Positions 14,317-17,410 of a stretch of 17,410 bases of DNA are shown here, piece by piece; the stretch's first letter is position 1, and each line of letters opens with the position of its first letter. This DNA is from CAKSQL01 sp045606465 (GTDB lineage Bacteria > Bacillota > Clostridia > UBA1381), in contig JAZURZ010000041.1 of NCBI GenBank assembly GCA_045606465.1, positions 1 to 17,410 of the forward strand. The letters run 5' to 3'. The notes below the pieces were generated by a model. The model worked only from the letters and a program-made list of their open reading frames with translations. It made no database searches and was not told the origin of the DNA. A program made the position numbers and the translations under genes.

Positions 14317-15426
14317 ATGATAAAACACCTTATTTTTTCATGTCTGTTTATTTTTTTTGTAAACTCTCCTGCTTATGCTCTTGAACTTTCAGCAGAATCA
14401 GCATGTCTTATTTCAGCTGATACAAAAGAGATTATTTTTTCAAAAAATGAGCACGAGAAAATGCCTATGGCAAGCACAACCAAAATAATGACGGGACTTT
14501 TAGCATCTGAATATCATGCCCCCGACGAGCTTGTAACAGTTTCTCAAAATGCGGCAAGTCAAGAAGGATCGTCTATATATCTTAAAGCAGGGGAAAAAAT
14601 TACCTTAAATGACCTTGCTTACGGTCTTATGCTGAACTCCGGCAATGATGCGGCGGTTGCAATAGCCGAGCATATTGGGAAAAGCGTGCCTGCATTTGCC
14701 GAGATGATGACAAAAAAAGCGGGGCTTATAGGGGCTTTAAATACACAATTTAAAAACCCCAACGGTCTTGACGAGGCAGGACATTATACCACTGCATATG
14801 ACCTTGCACAAATAGCCGCTCATGCAATGAAAAACGAAAATTTTGCAAAAATCGTGTCCCAAAAAAATGCTGTAGGAAAGCTTTCCGACGGACATATTTT
14901 ATATTTTAAAAATCACAACAAGCTGCTTGATATGTACAATGGAGCAACAGGTGTTAAAACAGGCTTTACAAAGGCGTCGGGCAGATGCCTGGTCAGTGCC
15001 GCCGAGCGCAATGGCATAAGCCTTATTGCAGTCACCTTAAATGCTCCTGATGATTGGAACGACCACAAAAAAATGCTTGACTATGGTTTTGAAAATATAG
15101 ATTGCATGAGCATAGTTAAAAAGGGCGATGTTTTAAAAACTATAAAAACTCAAGAGGGCGAATTTTCTTTTATTTCCCAAAAAGATATCAATGCCACAAC
15201 AAGCTCAAAGCATGATTTTAAAATAGTTCTTCACCTGCCCGACCATCTTCCCGCCCCCATGAACAAGGACGAAAAAGCGGGTTATGGCGAGGTTTTTTAC
15301 AAAGACTCTCTTTTTAGTAAATTTGATATTTTATCACAGCAGGATATTCCTCTTTCTACAAAAAAAGAGGAAAAAGAAAGCTTTGCTTCTTGCTTGTTAA
15401 AGGTCTTTTTCATGATTTTTAAATAA
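14317..15426 (+). CDS. D-alanyl-D-alanine carboxypeptidase (S11, DacF/PBP5-like)
   Basis: A 369-residue low-molecular-weight penicillin-binding protein that trims the terminal D-Ala from peptidoglycan stem peptides outside the membrane. Start: GGAG 6 nt before the ATG at 14317 favours this over the in-frame ATG at 14305, which has no ribosome site. A signal peptide (about 1-21, ending NSPAYA) is followed by the catalytic motifs S53-T-T-K56, S108-G-N110 and K214-T-G216. A PBP5_C-like domain follows, with a C-terminal amphipathic stretch (SFASCLLKVFFMIFK) typical of a membrane anchor. It lies 85 nt after the SLOG gene without a clear terminator, so it may be read through from proBA or have its own promoter. 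DacF-type proteins act in spore cortex; which subtype this is remains uncertain. Confidence 0.93.
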   Translation: MIKHLIFSCLFIFFVNSPAYALELSAESACLISADTKEIIFSKNEHEKMPMASTTKIMTGLLASEYHAPDELVTVSQNAASQEGSSIYLKAGEKITLNDLAYGLMLNSGNDAAVAIAEHIGKSVPAFAEMMTKKAGLIGALNTQFKNPNGLDEAGHYTTAYDLAQIAAHAMKNENFAKIVSQKNAVGKLSDGHILYFKNHNKLLDMYNGATGVKTGFTKASGRCLVSAAERNGISLIAVTLNAPDDWNDHKKMLDYGFENIDCMSIVKKGDVLKTIKTQEGEFSFISQKDINATTSSKHDFKIVLHLPDHLPAPMNKDEKAGYGEVFYKDSLFSKFDILSQQDIPLSTKKEEKESFASCLLKVFFMIFK

Positions 15427-15432
15427 ATACAA

Positions 15433-15489
15433 AATTAAAAAATCCACATTCTGCCATTGTTAAAAGTGCAAAATGCGGATTTTTTAATT
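15433..15489. terminator. Convergent bidirectional terminator
   Basis: A 13-bp outer stem (15433-15445 with 15477-15489), one mismatch, then CATT/AATG and a looser inner part. Runs of A and T flank it, so it can end both the carboxypeptidase (+) and the DUF6062 gene (-). The minus gene's stop lies inside its right arm. Confidence 0.85.
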
Positions 15490-16222
15490 ACTCGTTTTTT
15501 AAAATATTCCCTGAAATTTTTTCTATTGTTCTTATAGGTGCATCTTTGGCAGTCCCCCACTCCATTTGTGCATTACGATAATCAAATTTAAGGGTAAACT
15601 TATGTATGTCTTCCTGAATTCTTTCAAGCTCTGCATTCTGCTTTTCTGAAAGAAAGGATATAAATTCCATTGCTTTTTTATCACTTAATTTTTTTACTGC
15701 TGCATTTACAAGCTCCTTGTAGTGAGGAATACACACTCCTTTTGAATTTTCAAACTTCTTTTTAAATTCTTCATCCTTTTCCCACATTTCCACCAAAATG
15801 TTTATGTAGCGTGTCATATTTTTCTCTATTTTATCGCATACCACACAGCTTTTTTCCTTTTCTTCAAGAAATCCCGAAAGCTTTTTTGAAAAATCCTTGG
15901 AATTTCCTTTTTTTAAAAATCCTCTATTTTCTGATGGCGCAGCTTTTGAAATTTTAAAAAGTTCTTTTCTAAATTCCTCTAAATGTGTATCCAAGACAAG
16001 TGCAAGACTAAGCTTGTTGGTGTTTTGGTAAAGCATTGAAAAATGTCGGTTGCAATATCCTTTTTTATTTGATTCTATTCTATAGTCAGGTTCCATCATA
16101 GCAGCTCCGAGTGCATATTCTACCGCTTCATTTTCCAGCTTTTTTGAAAGCTCACAAAGGGGGCATTCTTTTGCATCATCATATACTTCATTTAATGGTA
16201 TTGTATAAATAGTTTCTTTCAT
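15488..16222 (-). CDS. DUF6062-family protein, duplicated Cys/His motif
   Basis: A 244-residue soluble protein of unknown function, matching DUF6062 in its opening MKETIYTIPLNEVYD and Cys pattern. It holds two similar modules: C20-X2-C23 with C57-X2-H60, and C126-X2-C129 with C164-X2-H167. Each offers three Cys and one His, a plausible Zn site. A basic linker (GFLKKGNSKDFSKK) separates them, and the rest is predicted helical. Start: the frame is open to 16297, but the consensus promoter at 16302-16330 places transcription start near 16295. The ATG at 16222 fits the family; GTG at 16234, behind GGAAAGG, is an alternative. It is monocistronic and divergent from pckA. Confidence 0.8.
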   Translation of the reverse strand: MKETIYTIPLNEVYDDAKECPLCELSKKLENEAVEYALGAAMMEPDYRIESNKKGYCNRHFSMLYQNTNKLSLALVLDTHLEEFRKELFKISKAAPSENRGFLKKGNSKDFSKKLSGFLEEKEKSCVVCDKIEKNMTRYINILVEMWEKDEEFKKKFENSKGVCIPHYKELVNAAVKKLSDKKAMEFISFLSEKQNAELERIQEDIHKFTLKFDYRNAQMEWGTAKDAPIRTIEKISGNILKNE

Positions 16223-16301
16223 TAACCCACTCACTCTGCCTTTCCAACATTTTAACATAGTCTGCAACATGGTATTTTTATAGTAAAATTTGTGCATAAT
16301 T

Positions 16302-16330
16302 ATTATATATCAAAAGAAAATAGCTGTCAA
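16302..16330 (-). promoter_or_regulatory. Full-consensus sigma-A promoter of the DUF6062 gene
   Basis: On the minus strand, TTGACA (16330-16325), 17 nt, then TATAAT (16307-16302). Predicted start is near 16295, giving a leader of about 73 nt to the ATG at 16222. Confidence 0.85.
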
Positions 16331-16373
16331 TTACAAATTAATGAATAAATTTGTAAAATTTCTGTTAAAATGC

Positions 16374-16402
16374 TTTTAAAAAGACAAAAAATATGATATA
16401 AT
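16374..16402 (+). promoter_or_regulatory. Promoter of pckA, extended -10
   Basis: TATAAT (16397-16402) is preceded by TGA, an extended -10. The -35 region (TTTTAA, about 16374-16379) is poor. Predicted start is near 16409, leaving about 127 nt of leader. TGTAAA-N5-TGTTAA at 16352-16368 lies just upstream. Confidence 0.6.
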
Positions 16403-16422
16403 TCATATTAAGGCGGAAAATG

Positions 16423-16470
16423 GATATTTTTGTTAATATTTTAACAAAAATATCATGTTATTTATTTTTT
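16423..16470 (+). terminator. Hairpin and T-rich tract in the pckA leader, possible attenuator
   Basis: A perfect 14-bp A/T-rich stem (16423-16436 with 16441-16454) with loop TATT, followed by a T-rich stretch to 16470. It lies between the promoter and the gene, so it could be an attenuator. The low GC and the 4-5 nt gap before the T tract weaken that reading; a 5' mRNA-stabilising hairpin is the alternative. Beyond it only a short TGAGC/GCTCA stem (about 16485-16505) is visible. Confidence 0.4.
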
Positions 16471-16535
16471 CGCAATTAAAAAGCATGAGCAAGAATTAAC
16501 GGCTCAAAAAATTTAAAAAATCGGAGGATTGGAAT

Positions 16536-17410
16536 ATGACAAACAACAAAGTAGTAAAAAACTGGTTGGATGAAATGGTTGACCTTTGCAAACCCGAGAA
16601 CGTTGTCTGGATTGACGGAAGCGAAGAACAACTTGAATCTTTAAGAGCAGAAGCAGTTTCTACAGGAGAAATGATAAAGCTCAATCAGGAAAAGCTTCCC
16701 GGTTGCTACTATCACAGAACTGCAGTAAACGACGTTGCACGTGTTGAGGACAGAACATTCATCTGTACCCCGACAAAGGAAGAGGCAGGTCCAATAAATA
16801 ATTGGATGGCTCCCGACGAAATGTACGCTAAATTAAATGCATTGTACGCAGGCTCAATGAAGGGCAGAACGATGTATATAATCCCCTATTCAATGGGACC
16901 TGTAGGCTCACCATTCTCAAAAATAGGCATTGAGCTTACCGACAGTATCTATGTTGTACTCAACATGGCAATTATGACAAGAATCGGAACCGCTGTTATG
17001 GAGCAGCTTGGTGACAGTGCAGATTTTGTTAAGTGCCTGCACGCTAAAAAAGATGTAAACCCCGATGAAAGATATATCGTTCACTTCCCTCAGGATTCCA
17101 CAATTATGTCAATCAATTCAGCATATGGCGGAAACGTATTGCTTGGCAAAAAATGCTTTGCTTTGAGAATTGCATCTTACCTTGGCAAAAATGAGGGCTG
17201 GATGGCAGAGCATATGCTTATCTTAGGTCTTGAAAATCCCAAAGGTGAGGTTAAGTACATTTGTGCTGCTTTCCCATCTGCTTGCGGAAAAACCAACCTT
17301 GCAATGCTTATTCCTCCCGAATATCTCAAGGAAAAGGGCTATAAAGTATGGACTGTAGGCGATGACATTGCATGGCTCAGAATCGGTCCTGATGGAAGAC
17401 TTTACGCTAT
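16536..17410 (+). CDS. pckG: GTP-dependent phosphoenolpyruvate carboxykinase, cut by window end
   Basis: The first 291 codons of a roughly 600-residue enzyme that interconverts oxaloacetate plus GTP with PEP, CO2 and GDP, linking the TCA cycle to gluconeogenesis or running anaplerotically in fermenters. The GTP class is clear from YIIPYSMGPVGSP and the P-loop PSACGKTN (247-254), with the reactive Cys250 typical of GTP enzymes, and kinase-2 GDDIAW (275-280). The ATP class would show a GLSGTGKTT-type P-loop instead. GGAGG lies 8 nt before the ATG. The remaining catalytic and guanine-binding part lies outside the window. Transcription is from 16374-16402 through a hairpin-bearing leader. Confidence 0.95.
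   Translation, partial: MTNNKVVKNWLDEMVDLCKPENVVWIDGSEEQLESLRAEAVSTGEMIKLNQEKLPGCYYHRTAVNDVARVEDRTFICTPTKEEAGPINNWMAPDEMYAKLNALYAGSMKGRTMYIIPYSMGPVGSPFSKIGIELTDSIYVVLNMAIMTRIGTAVMEQLGDSADFVKCLHAKKDVNPDERYIVHFPQDSTIMSINSAYGGNVLLGKKCFALRIASYLGKNEGWMAEHMLILGLENPKGEVKYICAAFPSACGKTNLAMLIPPEYLKEKGYKVWTVGDDIAWLRIGPDGRLYA

Noticed and set aside
16455..16499. 14-codon frame in the pckA leader
   Set aside because: It has no ribosome site and begins directly at the edge of a stable hairpin.
1..17410. tRNA, rRNA, CRISPR array, complete transposase or phage genes
   Set aside because: None was recognised on either strand by eye; the only evidence of genome change is the truncated gene pair near 5700.

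Overview
The window is AT-rich, low-GC Gram-positive chromosome, most likely from a spore-former in class Clostridia. The evidence is A/T-rich wobble positions, strong AGGAGG-type ribosome binding sites, near-consensus sigma-A promoters, a YlmC/YmxH-family PRC-barrel protein, a DUF6062 protein, a G5/3D-domain wall protein and a GTP-type PEP carboxykinase. No rRNA, tRNA, CRISPR array, complete insertion sequence or prophage was seen. Genus and species cannot be assigned from the sequence alone.

Layout. Positions 1-225 hold a bidirectional terminator and an A/T-rich repeat-like tract. Positions 226-2064 (-) encode an ABC exporter. A small protein with faint Spo0E-like features follows (2333-2494, +), then a tail-anchored 84-residue protein (2655-2909, -). 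Next come a G5/3D-domain cell-wall protein with a WalR-like box next to its promoter (3291-4349, +) and secG with an unusual leader (4596-4841, +). Positions 4842-6419 look damaged. Here a 5'-truncated, frameshifted surface-protein fragment (-) abuts a 5'-truncated AraC regulator (+). Then come a MATE exporter and a YlmC/YmxH-type protein (both -). A divergent CorC/HlyC-type transporter (+) has a roughly 220-nt structured leader.

From 10201 the plus strand carries rho, then proB-proA-SLOG (DUF1273) with 12-18 nt gaps, then a D-Ala-D-Ala carboxypeptidase. A convergent DUF6062 gene (-) and a GTP-dependent PEP carboxykinase cut by the window end complete the window.

How the genes work together. 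Most are housekeeping: protein export (SecG), envelope growth (3D protein, carboxypeptidase), proline synthesis (ProB, ProA), transcription termination (Rho), gluconeogenesis or anaplerosis (PEPCK) and transport. The items most worth a second look are non-coding: the leader of the CorC gene, the promoter of the 3D protein, the leaders of secG and pckA, and the surface-protein/AraC junction. No complete new multi-gene system such as a defence island or biosynthetic cluster was found. The best candidates for undescribed biology are the structured RNA leader at about 8416-8634 and the possible WalR-type control of the 3D protein.
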